Below are positions 39,221-50,331 of a stretch of DNA of 64,000 nucleotides, one piece after another. A program made the translations under genes and the position numbers. Under the pieces are notes generated by a model, which saw only the letters and a list, made by a program, of their open reading frames with translations, was not told the DNA's origin and did not search any database. This DNA is from JANJWP01 sp964482035 (GTDB lineage: Bacteria > Patescibacteriota > Gracilibacteria > BD1-5 > UBA2023), in NCBI GenBank assembly GCA_964482035.1, contig CAYZVC010000001.1, positions 248,001-312,000 on the forward strand, in the 5' to 3' direction. Positions within the stretch are counted from its first letter, which is position 1. Each line of letters starts with the position of its first letter.

Positions 39221-40270
39221 ATGAAAAAATCCGCACCGAAGCCCGTCGTCCTCCTCTGAGGGGGAACCGGCGGCCACATCTTTCCGCTCGTTTCGCTGAA
39301 AAAAGCGCTTTCGCAAAAAGGCTACTGACCGTTCTATTGGATAGGGGAGTCCGATTCTTTGGAAGAAAAAATCGCGGCGAAGGAATCCGTGGAATTTTTC
39401 GCCATCAAATCCGGGAAGCTCCGCCGGTATTTTTCATTAAAGACCGTAGTCGAGCCTTTCAACGTCGCTACCGGATTTTTCCAATCCCGTTCCATCTTGA
39501 AGAAACTCCGCCCGGAATTCGTGTTTTCCAAAGGGGGATACGTTTCTTTGCCCGCCGCAATCGCCGCGAAGACCTTGGGCATTCCGGTATATCTCCAGGA
39601 GTCCGACGCAATCCCTGGACTGTCGAACCGATGGGTGGGTAAATTCTCCAAAACCGTGTTTCTCGGATTCGAAAACGCCGCAAAATACTTTCCTGGCAAA
39701 GAATGCGTCGTGTCATGACAATTGCTCGATCCGAGCATTCCTTGGGGGAAATTTTCCAAACCCGAAACCGGCTCGAACGTGAAGAAAATTCTCGCCATTG
39801 GCGGAAGCCTCGGTTCCACCCGCGTGTTCGAAGCGGTTTTCGAGACTGCCAAAAAGATGCCGGGGGCCCGTTTCGAAGTCGTACTCGGCAAACTTAACGC
39901 CCCGATGCGCTTGAAGTTCTCCAGTCTCTCCAACGTCGTCTGCCACGATTTCCTTTCCCAGGAGGATTTGGCAAAAGCGTACGCTTCTTCCGATTTGGTA
40001 GTTACGCGCGCCGGCGCTACTTCGCTTGCGGAAATCGAAGCTTCGGGAGCGGACATGGTCATCATTCCCCTCGAAGGCAGCGCTAACGACCACCAAAGGG
40101 CGAACGCCGCCTCCTATGCCGAAAAGGGGTACGCCGTCCTTTTCGAGAAGGACATTTCGAATTTGGCCGAATTGGTCCGGTCGCAGCTTTCGAAGGAAGA
40201 GAAGAAAAACCCCGCTCTTTGGAAGAACGGGGTGGAAGTGGTCGTTACTCGCATTACGCGCAAGGCGTAG
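39221..40270 (+). CDS. murG: UDP-GlcNAc transferase MurG
   Basis: Adds N-acetylglucosamine to lipid I, making lipid II for peptidoglycan. 349 residues. N-terminal VLLGGGTGGHIFP (first Gly of the GGG is TGA, codon 13), SKGGYVSLP and the donor-site block GATSLAEIEASGADMVIIPL are all standard. TGAs at 39257, 39326 and 39716 are read as Gly. Convergent with the prepilin at 40272, with only 1 base between the stop codons. Confidence 0.95.
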
Positions 40271-40271
40271 G

Positions 40272-41102
40272 TTACGCGCCGAAGGTGCAGTTGTCGAAGG
40301 TGGATCCGGCATCGTCGAAGATGCAGGTTCCGCCGCCTCCGCTCGAAGAAGTCGAGGAGGAAGAGCTGCTGGTCGGGACGATGGTCGTGGATCCGCCATC
40401 CTTGAGCGCTCCGGTAGAAGACAGGTTCGTCGGCGACATGTCGCGGATGAGGCCGGTGGAAGCTCCGGTTCCGGTGAGTGCGGACGCCGGGATATTTCCG
40501 GTTACGACGGCGGTTCCGGTGGACGGGATTCCGGCGACTTGGACGTAGCTTGCCGTACGGGTTTTTCCACCGGTGGTAATGGTTGCGTCCGCAGCTCCTA
40601 CGATGAGGTAGGAGGTATTGGTGGCTCCGGTATTGGACGCGGCCAATACGGTCGGCCAATACGGCACGGAGAGTTCCGATACGCGGAATTTTTCCTTATT
40701 GAGCTTGAGTTTTACGTAGTCGGGATTGCCGGCCGAGTAGTTCGTGTTCGCGTCGTTCCAGTTTCCTCCGGAAAGGGTGGTGGGAACGTTTCCGTCGAAA
40801 TACACGATCGCGCCGGAAAGGGAAGCGCCGGTCGAGGTGAAGTCGTGGACGATGTAGTAGCGCGGGGAATTGCCGGTGAGCGCGCTTTCCGCGGTGATGG
40901 CCGAGTAGACCGAACGGACGTTGGCCTTGATTGCGGAATCTTTCGCGTCCTGCGAATATCCCGAAAGGGCGATGAAGCCGATGACCGCGAGAATGGCCAG
41001 GATGGTAATGACGACGATGAGCTCGGCGAGAGTGAATCCCGAACTGCGGAGCGCCTTCTGGAGCTTTTTAAGCGCTTCCGACTGGGCGTTTTTGATGGTC
41101 AC
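40272..41102 (-). CDS. Type IV prepilin-like protein with Ser/Gly-rich tail
   Basis: 276 residues. Prepilin signal: basic leader, then G-FTLAELIVVITILAILA with Glu5, the pattern cut and N-methylated by prepilin peptidase (gene at 55814). A globular domain follows, then a poly-Ser/Gly tail ending GGTCIFDD with two cysteines near the end. The GTG at 41102 is chosen: a longer in-frame start would lie upstream of the promoter. No TGA codons. Confidence 0.85.
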   Translation of the reverse strand: MTIKNAQSEALKKLQKALRSSGFTLAELIVVITILAILAVIGFIALSGYSQDAKDSAIKANVRSVYSAITAESALTGNSPRYYIVHDFTSTGASLSGAIVYFDGNVPTTLSGGNWNDANTNYSAGNPDYVKLKLNKEKFRVSELSVPYWPTVLAASNTGATNTSYLIVGAADATITTGGKTRTASYVQVAGIPSTGTAVVTGNIPASALTGTGASTGLIRDMSPTNLSSTGALKDGGSTTIVPTSSSSSSTSSSGGGGTCIFDDAGSTFDNCTFGA

Positions 41103-41130
41103 GACCGTGAAGGTTAGTTGTATCCCCCAA

Positions 41131-41159
41131 AGTATACGACCGATTTTGCATAAAATCAA
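41131..41159 (-). promoter_or_regulatory. Promoter of the prepilin gene
   Basis: Minus strand -35 TTGATT (41154-41159), 17-base spacer, -10 TATACT (41131-41136), placing the transcription start near 41124, about 22 bases before the GTG start. Confidence 0.65.
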
Positions 41160-41193
41160 CCAAAAAAGTCGCACTTCCGCGAATTGTCCGGAA

Positions 41194-42669
41194 TTATGCC
41201 ATCCGCCCTTTTAGAATCCAGCCTTCCGCCGATTCCACCACCACGTTCACCATGGTTCCGGTAGCAAGCGTTTCGGGGCTTTCCAGGAAGGTTTCCTTAT
41301 AATTCGCGGTTCTCCCTACGTAGCCTCATTTCTTCCCTTTTCCGGTTATCATGACGTTTTCGGTTTTTCCTACCATGAGTTCGTTCCGGCTTTTCGCCAC
41401 GCGTTCGAGCAGCGCGTTCGCGCGGTTCCAGCGGTCGGCTTTCACGTCGGACGGTACGTCGTCGCCGAGGCGGTCGGTGGCGAACGTGCCTTTTCTGGAA
41501 GAATACCTCGCGAGGAAGACGAAATCGAACGCGCATTCTTCGATGGCGCCGAGCGTGGCCTGGAATTCCTCTTCGGTTTCGCCGGGGAAACCTACGATGA
41601 TATCGGTGGAAATCGAGAACGACGGGTCTTTCGACCTCAGGTAGTCGACCTGGGCCTTGAAATCGGCGTACGTGTGTTTGCGGTTCATCCGTTTCAATAC
41701 GGAATCCGAACCCGATTGGAGGGCGAAATGCAGGTACGGCGTCATCGCCGGCACTTCGAAATGCGCGTCGAGGATGTCGCGAGTCATGTCGTGCGGGTTC
41801 GAACTGGTGAACCGGATGCGTTCCAATCCTTCCACCGCGCCCACCGCTTCGAGAAGTTCCCGGAAAGGGGTTTTCGTTTCGGTGCGCAATTCGGCGTCCA
41901 CGTTCCACGTGAGGGATTCGGCATTCCAGAGTTTCGCCCGAGTCTCTTTCCCGTAGCTGTTGACGTTCTGTCAGAGGAGACAGACTTCTTTGGCGCCCGC
42001 CGCGACGGCTTCGCGGACTTCGGAAACGATTTCTTCGAGGGGCCTCGAAGTTTCGCGTCCCCGGGTATGGGGCACGATGCAGAACGTGCAGAAGTTGTCG
42101 CACCCCGTCTGGATGATGACGTTGGCGCTCGAGGGGTTTTCGCGGGCTTGGCGCATCTTGAGGTATTCTTCCCATTTCTCGTCGTTTCCCACGTCGGTTC
42201 CGGTAACGACCGAAAGGATCTTCGGCAAATGCCCGGTCTCTTCGATGCGGAAAACGAAATCCGTATCCTCTTCGCTGCGGAGGAGGATGTCGTCGTCCCA
42301 GTTGAAAATGGATTCGGAAGAGGGGAGGAGGGTGATTTTTCCTCCGTTCGCCTTGCGTGCCGAATCTTCGAGGTACTTCTTGGCGAGCCCGGTCTTGCGG
42401 ACCATGCAACCGGTGATGCCGACCTTCACGTCCTTGCCGACGGTTTCTTTCAGTTTCTTCACTTCGTGGGCGAAGCCGAAAACCCGGTCTTCGCCTTTTT
42501 GCCGGACGCTGCAGGTATTGAGTATGACGACGTCGGCTTTCGCGGGGTCGAGAACCTTGCGCAGGCCCGACTGCAAAAGCACCATGTTGATTTTTTCGGA
42601 GTCCGCGTAGTTCATTTGGCAGCCGAAAGTCTTTACGTAGTAGGCTGCCGGCGCGGTAGGGTTTTGCAT
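41194..42669 (-). CDS. miaB: tRNA methylthiotransferase MiaB
   Basis: Radical-SAM enzyme that adds the methylthio group to i6A37 of tRNAs. 491 residues. N-terminal domain with TFGCQMNYADSE, NTCSVRQ and ITGCM; radical SAM cluster CDNFCTFC (CxxxCxxC); C-terminal TRAM-like domain. TGAs at codon 233 (within LL-G-QNVNSYG, an invariant Gly) and codon 448 (KGKK-G-YVGRT, start of TRAM) are read as Gly. With the standard code the protein would lose either the radical-SAM half or the TRAM domain. Confidence 0.93.
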
Positions 42670-42731
42670 GGATTTCTTGGTTTCATCATCAAAAACGGCT
42701 GGAAGTCTACGGGGTTCGCAGACTTTGTAAA

Positions 42732-42759
42732 TTGAATTATGGCGCGCCCATGGTATACT
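42732..42759 (+). promoter_or_regulatory. Promoter of the HIT protein gene
   Basis: -35 TTGAAT (42732-42737), 16-base spacer, -10 TATACT (42754-42759), 24 bases before the ATG at 42784. Confidence 0.55.
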
Positions 42760-42783
42760 GCCCGGGCTTTTACCCCTACGCGT

Positions 42784-43182
42784 ATGTCCGAACAGAGCGT
42801 GTTCACCCGAATCGTTTCGGGCGAAATCCCCTGTTACAAGGTCTACGAAGACGAACACGTCTTCGCTTTCCTTGATATCAACCCCGTGCATCCCGGCCAC
42901 GTCCTCGTCGTGCCGAAGATCGAAATCGACCAGTTCTACGAAGTCCCCGAGCCGTATTACCAGGCCGTCTTCGCCGCGGCGAAGATGATCGCTCCGGCTC
43001 TTCGCGAAGCGGTGGGAACCCTCCGTATCGCCACCGTCATCGCCGGTTTCGACGTCCCGCACTTCCACTACCACCTCATACCGGCCGATTCCATGGCCGA
43101 TATCGACTTCTCCAAAACGAAGAAGCTCGAGCCGGCCGAGATGGAGAAGATCCGCGCGAAAATCGTTTCCCGCGTGGCGTAA
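42784..43182 (+). CDS. HIT family nucleotide hydrolase/transferase
   Basis: 132 residues. Histidine triad H93-F-H95-Y-H97 within PHFHYHLIP, plus the N-terminal FTRIVSGEIPCYKVYED and HPGHVLVVPK blocks of HINT-type proteins, which hydrolyse phosphoramidate-linked nucleotides. No TGA codons. The solute-binding protein gene starts 42 bases later on the same strand. Confidence 0.93.
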   Translation: MSEQSVFTRIVSGEIPCYKVYEDEHVFAFLDINPVHPGHVLVVPKIEIDQFYEVPEPYYQAVFAAAKMIAPALREAVGTLRIATVIAGFDVPHFHYHLIPADSMADIDFSKTKKLEPAEMEKIRAKIVSRVA

Positions 43183-43224
43183 CCCCGTCCCCGAAGAAAC
43201 CTTTACCCAGTTTCCGTTTTCCAA

Positions 43225-44676
43225 GTGTCTCCGAGAAAACTCATTTTTTTCGCTATCGTAGCCGTTCTCGTCCTCGGCGCCGGAATCGCGTTCTCCATTT
43301 TGTCCGCGGGCAAGAAGGATACCGGAGCGAAATGACCGAAGGAGCTCAGCGTCTGGGTCGTGGGCGACGACGTGGCCGGTTATGAAGACGTCGTGAAGGA
43401 TTTCAAATCCAAATACGAACGGTATAAGAATACCGAGGTCCGCATCACCAAGTTCGCGAACTATTCGGACTACGAAAAAACCCTCCTCAACGTCATCGCC
43501 GACGGCAATTCGCCCGACGTGTTCATGGTTCCGTCCGACGGGGCCGGCGTCCTCGAGTCGAAAATCGAGCCGATTCCGGACCAGTACATCCCTTCCGAGG
43601 AGTTCGGACGCAACTTCAACCGCGTGTTCGATTCCCTCGTTACCGAAAAGCAGGAAAAGGATAAGGAAGGGAAGGACATCATGGTCTCCTATCTCAAGGG
43701 CGTGCCCATGGGATACGAAACCATGGCCGCATACTACAATCTCGACATCGTTACCAACGCGGTTCCCCGTACTTGGAAGGAACTCGGAGCACAGGCGCAG
43801 GATTGAGCCTCCTCCGCTCCTCAGGACGAGGAGGATTCCGGTTCTTCGTCCCCGTCTTCCGATATCGTCCTCGCCGGACTCGGAATGGGCGGCAGATACG
43901 TGCAGAACTCCGGTGATTTGGCCGCGCTCTTTCTCGTCCAGAACGGCATTTCTTCTTTCGAAGGGCTCGGGGAGAACGACGCTTCCAAGGCGTTCGGCGA
44001 CTACATGGCCTTCGGGGTGCCCGCCAACGCCCCGAGCGGCGTTTCCGCTAACGGAAACGATCTTTCCCGCCTCAAGCCGGATATGGACAAGCTCGGACTT
44101 ACCACGACCGACCTCTTCGCACGCGGAAAAGTCGGCGTAGTCTTCGGATACCCGTCCTATCTCCGCGAAATCCAGTATTCGGTGAAACGGGCTTCGCAAG
44201 AAAACGTCCTCAACAAGCGCAACCTCAAGACGACCGGCATTCCGTTCCTCAATTCCGACAAGCCCGCTTCGCTCGCCAAGTTCAACTACTTCGCCCTTTC
44301 GAAATACGCGAAAGACCAGCAGGGGGGATTGGATTTCGTCATCCACCTCACCGATAAGAAATCACAGGAATCGTACATGGAAAAATTCCCGTACGTGCTC
44401 CCGGCCCTCAACGAACTCGTAGATAAGCGCAAGGAGCAGGTCGTCAGCAAAGACTTCCCTCGCGTCAAATACGAAAGCTTCCTTCCGCAGCAGGGAACTA
44501 AGGCCGTTTCTTTCGACAAGGGCATCTCCACGGAGTTCGACGCCTACTTCAAAACGGCGCTCGATTCCCAGAAGGACGCCAAGACGATCCTTTCCGATCT
44601 CTCCGCCGTTCTCAAATGCCAGCGCCGGCATTTGATAGAATGAGCGAATTTCGAAGAGGCTTGCCCGACCTATTAA
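43225..44676 (+). CDS. Extracellular solute-binding protein, membrane-anchored
   Basis: 483 residues from a GTG at 43225. An N-terminal hydrophobic helix (RKLIFFAIVAVLVLGAGIAF) without a lipobox Cys anchors a periplasmic-binding-protein fold: LSVWVVGDD, NSPDVFMVP, GVPMGYETMAAYYN and GIPFLNSDKP resemble ABC sugar-binding proteins (family 1). TGAs at 43333, 43804 and 44641 are read as Gly; the last adds 11 residues before a TAA that sits in the loop of the terminator. An acidic Ser/Glu insert follows codon 194. No permease genes are adjacent, so the transporter, if any, is elsewhere. Confidence 0.82.
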
Positions 44677-44690
44677 GTCGGGCCTTTTTC
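44663..44690 (+). terminator. Terminator overlapping the solute-binding protein stop codon
   Basis: Stem GCCCGAC / GTCGGGC followed by CTTTTT; the loop CTATTAA contains the TAA stop (44674-44676) of the upstream gene. Confidence 0.85.
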
Positions 44691-44728
44691 TTTCTTCGGG
44701 GATTTTTCGCAAAACGCCGCCCAGGGAT

Positions 44729-44757
44729 TTGCGGCAAATTCCGGAATATGGTAACAT
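44729..44757 (+). promoter_or_regulatory. Promoter of the VirB2-like/PKD giant gene
   Basis: -35 TTGCGG (44729-44734), 17-base spacer, -10 TAACAT (44752-44757), about 50 bases before the ATG. Confidence 0.5.
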
Positions 44758-44807
44758 TCCCCGTGAATGGGGATAAAACCCCGGGATAATCTCTCACAAA
44801 CGATACG

Positions 44808-47800
44808 ATGAACCGTTTCAAAAGGAGCGTTTCCAGCCTTCTTCTCGCCATTGCCGCAACCGTGGCCTTGATTCCCGTTTCGCTCCCGTCCTCCGTGCCG
44901 GAAGCTTTCGCGAGCTGCAACATCCTCAATCCCGAGGACTGCGGCGACTATTCCAAGGTCAACTACTGCAACTCCAACGACCCCGCGAGCTCGAAGTACT
45001 GTTCCATCGACCAGGGTACCGCCGTGGTCGGCGACAACATCCAGAACATCAAGAAGGACCGCAAGTTCTCCCAATACGTTCAGGACGTTACCGCGTACCT
45101 TCTCAGCTTCCTCGCGCTCGTAGGCGTCGCGTACCTGCTTTTCGCGGGCTTCACGATCATGACTTCTTCGGGTGACGAAGAAAAGGTGAAGAAAGCCAAG
45201 GGGACTGTCAAATTCGTCGCCGGAGGCCTCCTTCTCATCTTCCTCGCGTTCGCTATCGTTTCCTTCATCGTCCGCGTGCTCAACGCTCCGGCAACGAAGG
45301 TCGGATTCGAATTCCCGTCCGTCTTCCAGACGGCGGTCGCTGCGTCCGTCGCTCCGGAAGACCTCGCTACCCAGGGGACCTTTCTCGAATTCAAGCGCAG
45401 CATCAACGACGTCGCCATCGATTTCGACCGCCAATACAAGGTGGACGGGAAAGTCAGCGACGCGACCCTCCTCCGTCTCAAGGCCCTCATCGTGGGCTCG
45501 ATGGAAACCTTTGCCGACAAATACGCCTCTTCCAATGCCGTAATGGCGCAGAGCGTCGTGACTTCCATCGAAGTCGTCCGCAAGGATTCCGGCAGCGACG
45601 CCAAGATCGGCGACCTCGCTTCCACTCTCGCGAACTACTTGAAGGCCGCCAAGATCGACCAGATTTCCGGCAAAGCTTCCGCGACCCCCGAATCCGGTAA
45701 CGCACCGCTCACCGTCAGCCTCCGTGCCGACGACGTCCGCGATCCGTCCGGCGTGGTCATTCCGGCCCGCAACTACGTTTGGTGGATTAAGACCCCGTCC
45801 GGCCGCACCGTCATCGGAACCGGTCCGTCCATCGCGTACACCTTCCGCGAAGAACGCAATTACACCGTTTTTCTCGACGTCATTTCCGCATCCCGCAATT
45901 CCCAGGGGAAAACCGACGTCCTTCCGCTCCAGTCCAGCGTGAACGTATCGGTCCTTCCCAAGCTTGGAAACGTCCTTCTTTTTTTAAACGGACAGAACGT
46001 ATCCAATTCCGACAAGCATAAGATCACCCCGGCGACCGGCCGCGCCGGTCTCGTAATCGACGCCACCGCCTCCCAGGCGAACGGCGGCGCGACCGTCGTA
46101 CACACTGACTGGGACTTCGGAAACGGGGTCGTAGCCGGATACAACGGAGGGCCGCGCATCGAGCGCCAGACCTACGTCGAAGGCGTATACCGCATCAAGC
46201 TCCGCCTCACTACCAACGAAAAGCAGTCCGTCACCAAGGAAATCGACCTTCAGGTCATGGATCCCATGGCGACCATCAAGGCCGACAAACTCGAAGGCTA
46301 CGCGAACGAAGAATTCAAGTTCCAGGCGAATCCGAACCTCGGCGGCACCCCGCTCACCTACGAGTGGAACATCCTCGAAGCCGACGGTGGCAAGCTTCTC
46401 TACGCTTCGAAGGTCGCTACCGCGAACTACAAGTTCCCGCGCATGGGCCGTTACGTCGTCCGCCTCAAGACGATGACCCCGAGCGGCAAGCAGGACGTCG
46501 ACACCCTTTCGGTAAACATCAATTCGAAAGACCCGGTAGCCCTTTTCGATACCCGTACCACCGGACAGGAGTCCCCGAACACCATCCAGTTCGACGCGAC
46601 CAAGAGTTACGATCCGGATTCCCTCGAGGCTTCCAAACTCACGTTTTCCTGGAATATCGACGGCGAACGTACCGAACTCGACAATTCCCAGCGCAACGGG
46701 GCCATCGGCCGCTACACCTTCTCGACCCTCGGTACCCACAAGATCGCCCTCGAGATCACCAACGAACAAGGAAAAACTTCGACTATCACCAAGGATATCG
46801 ACGTTTCCTCGCTCCTTTCCGTAAAACTTTCCACCACCCCGAAGATCGCTGCCATGGGCACTCCGGTAAATTTCGTGGCGGAATCCAAGGAAGCCTGAGT
46901 ATTCGAATGGAATTTCGGCGACGGCGGATCCGTGGAAATTTCTTCCAACGGCCGCGTTTCCCACACCTATAAGAAATCCGGAACTTTCGACGTCACCCTC
47001 GTGGTTCGCGGAGCGAACGCCGGCGGACAGAACACCATCTCCCGCAAGGTCTACGTCACCGAAGCCAACGCCCCGTTCGCGCTCATCGGTCTCAAGATCG
47101 ATTCCAACAGCGTCCAGACGACCGCCGGCGCTTGTGGAGACAAGGAAGCGTTCGTCATCACCCGCGTGAAGCCGATCGGTTTCACTGCCGAAGAATCCGT
47201 GAACGTCGACGGCAGCAACCAGGGGCTCTCGTACGCCTGGAAGTATGCCGGCAAGACCTCGACCCAGCGCGACTTCAGCTACAAGTTCGACGAACTCGGA
47301 TGTTTCCCAGTTACCCTTACCGTCCGCTCCCAGAAGACCGGTAAGACCAATACTATGGAAACCTACGTGAAGGTAGAAAACGTCCTCCCGACCTTTTCCT
47401 CCCTTTCCGTAACCACCGACAAGGCCGACACCGATCCGGTGGTCGTCAAGGTTACCGCAAACAATGCGGTCGATGAAGACGGCGTCATCACTTCGTACCT
47501 CTGGTACTACTACACCGATTCCGACCCGGAACCGCAGGATTTCCGCATCACCCGCAACAACTCCACCGCGTTCGTCCTTCCGCGCATCAACGGCAAATAC
47601 TACTTCGCCGTAACCATGGAAGACTCCAACGGCGAAAAGGTGAATTCCGACGAGCAGCGCGAAGAACGTTACTCGCTCACTCTCGCGAGCGACAACATCA
47701 ACACCCCGCTCATCACCCTCAAGGCCGACAAGACCAACGTCAACGCCGGCGACAAGGTGAAATTCGATGCTATCGTCAAGAACGTTCTCCAGAGCGACAT

Positions 47801-50318
47801 CAGCGACAAGGCCGAATACAAGTGGGACTATAACGGCGACGGTTTCTACGACGAGACCACCGACAAACCCACCGTTTCCCACGTATACGACAAGCCGGGT
47901 TCCTTCAACATGAAGGTCAAGGTCACCTACAAGGGGATCTCGAACACCAAGTACCAGACCGTCAACGTGAAGAACGACCTCCGTCCGGGTGCGGAATATA
48001 TCGCCATCGGTCGCAAGTTCATCTTCCTCAACACCACTCCGGGCATTTACCAGACCGCCAAATGGAACCTCGGTAACGGCATCGCCACTTCCGAAAACAA
48101 GGATTCGTTCTCGTACGAATTCAACGAAGACGACGACCTTTCCGCCATGAACCTCCGGCTCGACGTTTCCGACGGCAAGGATACCAAGTACGTCGACGTT
48201 CCGCTCCGCAAGGACGTAGTCAACGAAGCCAAGCTTAAGAAATCCGAAGACAAGATCGCCCTCTTCTCCTACCCGCGCGCCAACGACGGCGTGATCGAGG
48301 TGGCGAATGCCGGCGACAACGTTTTCCTCTACCTCGGCGAATCCAAGGATTCCCCGTCGAAATACGTCATCGATACCGATATCGACCTCGACTCCGACCT
48401 CAACGGCGACGCTGCCGACGATGCGGACAACAAGGGGACTGAATCCTACGCTTCCGGCGCGCCGTTCGCGATCAAGAACCTTGAAAAGGGGCATAAGAAC
48501 CGCACCGTCCGCATTACGACCTACGACGCCTCCGGAAAGAAGATCGATTCCAAGGACGTAAAAATCGCCGTAACCTTCCTGAAGGACGAAGCGATTTCCG
48601 GCTCCGGTTCGGAAGCCAAGACTCCGGAAGGAATCTCGGACAACGACAAGGCGAATCTCGAAAAGCTCAAAGACATCATCCGTACCAAGGCTCCGGAACA
48701 GGATCGCCTCAAGCTCATGAACTCGCTTTCCTCGTTGCAGGAAAACTGGTTCGACCAGCGCGAAAAGACCCGCGTGATCCTCGATATGGAAACCGCGATT
48801 TCCGAACTCAAGCTCGACCAGGGAATCAAGGACGAAGCGTATTCGCTTCTCGAAGGCTTCCTCGTTTCGGATTCGCAGACCAAAGACGACATCGGTCTCG
48901 CGGTCAAGGTCCTCAAGTCGCTCATTCCGGAATCCAACGCCCACTACAAGGAAATCGTAGGCGAAACCGGAAAGCCGGGCCTCGTCGACGAAATCCTCTC
49001 GCACCCGACCAATACCGCGCTCAACAAGGAGCTCGGCAAGAAGATTCTCGACTATATCAAGGACGACAAGAACATCGAGAACAAGGATAAGCTCATCATT
49101 AAGTCCCAGCTCGAAGTCATCATCTACGGCGGACAGGCGAACGTTCCGGCAAATGCCGAAACTCCGACTACCGAAGATTCTTCCTCTACCGGTTTCGTTT
49201 CGTTCGTCCTCGGGGTGGGGAAGGCATTCGGCATCATCATCGCCATCATCCTCGCCCTCTTCTTCGGCCTCTTCGGATTCTTCAAGGTTTCCAATACCAA
49301 TCCGTCCCTCGGCTTTCAGGATTTCATTATCGAAAAGCTCTTCGGCGGATCCCCGGCACCCAAGAAGCCGACCCCGGCACCCGCTCCGGCACCTAAGACC
49401 CCCGAACCGAAACCCGTAGACCCGCTCGCCTCGATGGCGCCGGCTCCGGTCGTAGAAGCTCCCGCAGCTCCGGCGAACGTCGACCCTCTCGCGTCGATGG
49501 CCCCCGCTGCCGCAATGGCACCCGCTACCGAGTCTTTCGTTCCCGCTGCGGACGCTGAAGTCGCCCTTCCGGCTTGGCTCAAGGGTTCGTCCCTCGATCC
49601 GGCTCCGTCTCAGGAATCCGCTCCTGCGGAAGAACCGGTCGCAGAAGTCGCCCTTCCGGCCTTCGAACTCCCGTCCGAACCCGTAGCTTCCGAACCGGAA
49701 ACCGCTCCGGCCGTAGAAAGCCCGGCTTCCGACGACCTCCCGGATTGGCTCAAATCGGCCACCGTTTCTACCGAATCTTCCAAGTCCGTCGCCGAAGAAA
49801 TCACCCTTCCGGAACCGGTCATCGAAGTCGCGGAATCCGTAGAAGAAGCCGCCACTGCATCCGAAACCGAAGAAATTCCCGAAGAAGAAACCGCATCCGC
49901 GGTCGAAGTCGAACCGGAAACCGCTCCGGCCGTAGAAAGCCCGGCTTCCGACGACCTCCCGGATTGGCTCAAGGGCATGGACGCCGCGGCCATCGATAAG
50001 GAAGTCGCCGAAGAGCTCGCGCCCGCTCAGACGGAGCCGGCCAAGGAAGAATCGAAGTCCGATATTCCGGAATCTTTCCTTCCGCAGTCCGCCCAAGCTT
50101 CCGACGACCTCCCGGATTGGCTGAAGTCCAGCGTTTCGACCCCGGTCGAAACCGTCTCCGAACCGGTTGCGGCCCCTGCGGTCGAAGCTCCGGCCGTCGA
50201 AGAACCCGCAGTCGAAAAGAAACCGAAGCGCGCTCCGAAGAAGGCTGTCGAAGACTCGGCCGCTCCCGCTCCCGTCGCTCCGGCTTCCGACGACCTCCCG
50301 GAATGGCTCAAACCGTAA
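44808..50318 (+). CDS. Giant membrane protein: VirB2-like hairpin, PKD repeats, TM and repeated DDLPDWLK tail
   Basis: 1,836 residues; TGA at 46896-46898 (codon 697) joins two long frames in the middle of a PKD domain (VFEWNFGDGG follows it). Layout: signal peptide to ~36; Cys-rich segment (CNILNPEDC, CSIDQ); VirB2/TrbC-like hairpin ~95-165 with turn SSGDEEKVKKAKGT; a helical part; several PKD-type domains (~300-1150: DWDFGNG, WNFGDGG, KWDYNGDG); a charged helical region; one TM ~1461-1492; then a ~340-residue Ala/Pro/Glu-rich, probably cytoplasmic tail with four copies of SDDLP[DE]WLK plus a degenerate LPAWLK. The hairpin repeats the module in the pilT operon. Likely a surface stalk that signals or docks through its tail; function is inference. 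Confidence 0.85.
49692..49753 (+). repeat. 62-base exact direct repeat, copy 1
   Basis: Identical over 62 bases to 49911-49972; encodes the Pro/Glu-rich stretch plus the SDDLPDWLK motif in the tail of the giant membrane protein. Confidence 0.95.
49911..49972 (+). repeat. 62-base exact direct repeat, copy 2
   Basis: Second copy of the repeat at 49692-49753, in the same reading frame. Confidence 0.95.
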
Positions 50319-50331
50319 CAAACCGTAAGAT

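Noticed and set aside
41103..41174. Longer start for the prepilin at 41174
   Set aside because: It would lie upstream of the -35/-10 promoter and place a second hydrophobic stretch before the prepilin leader.
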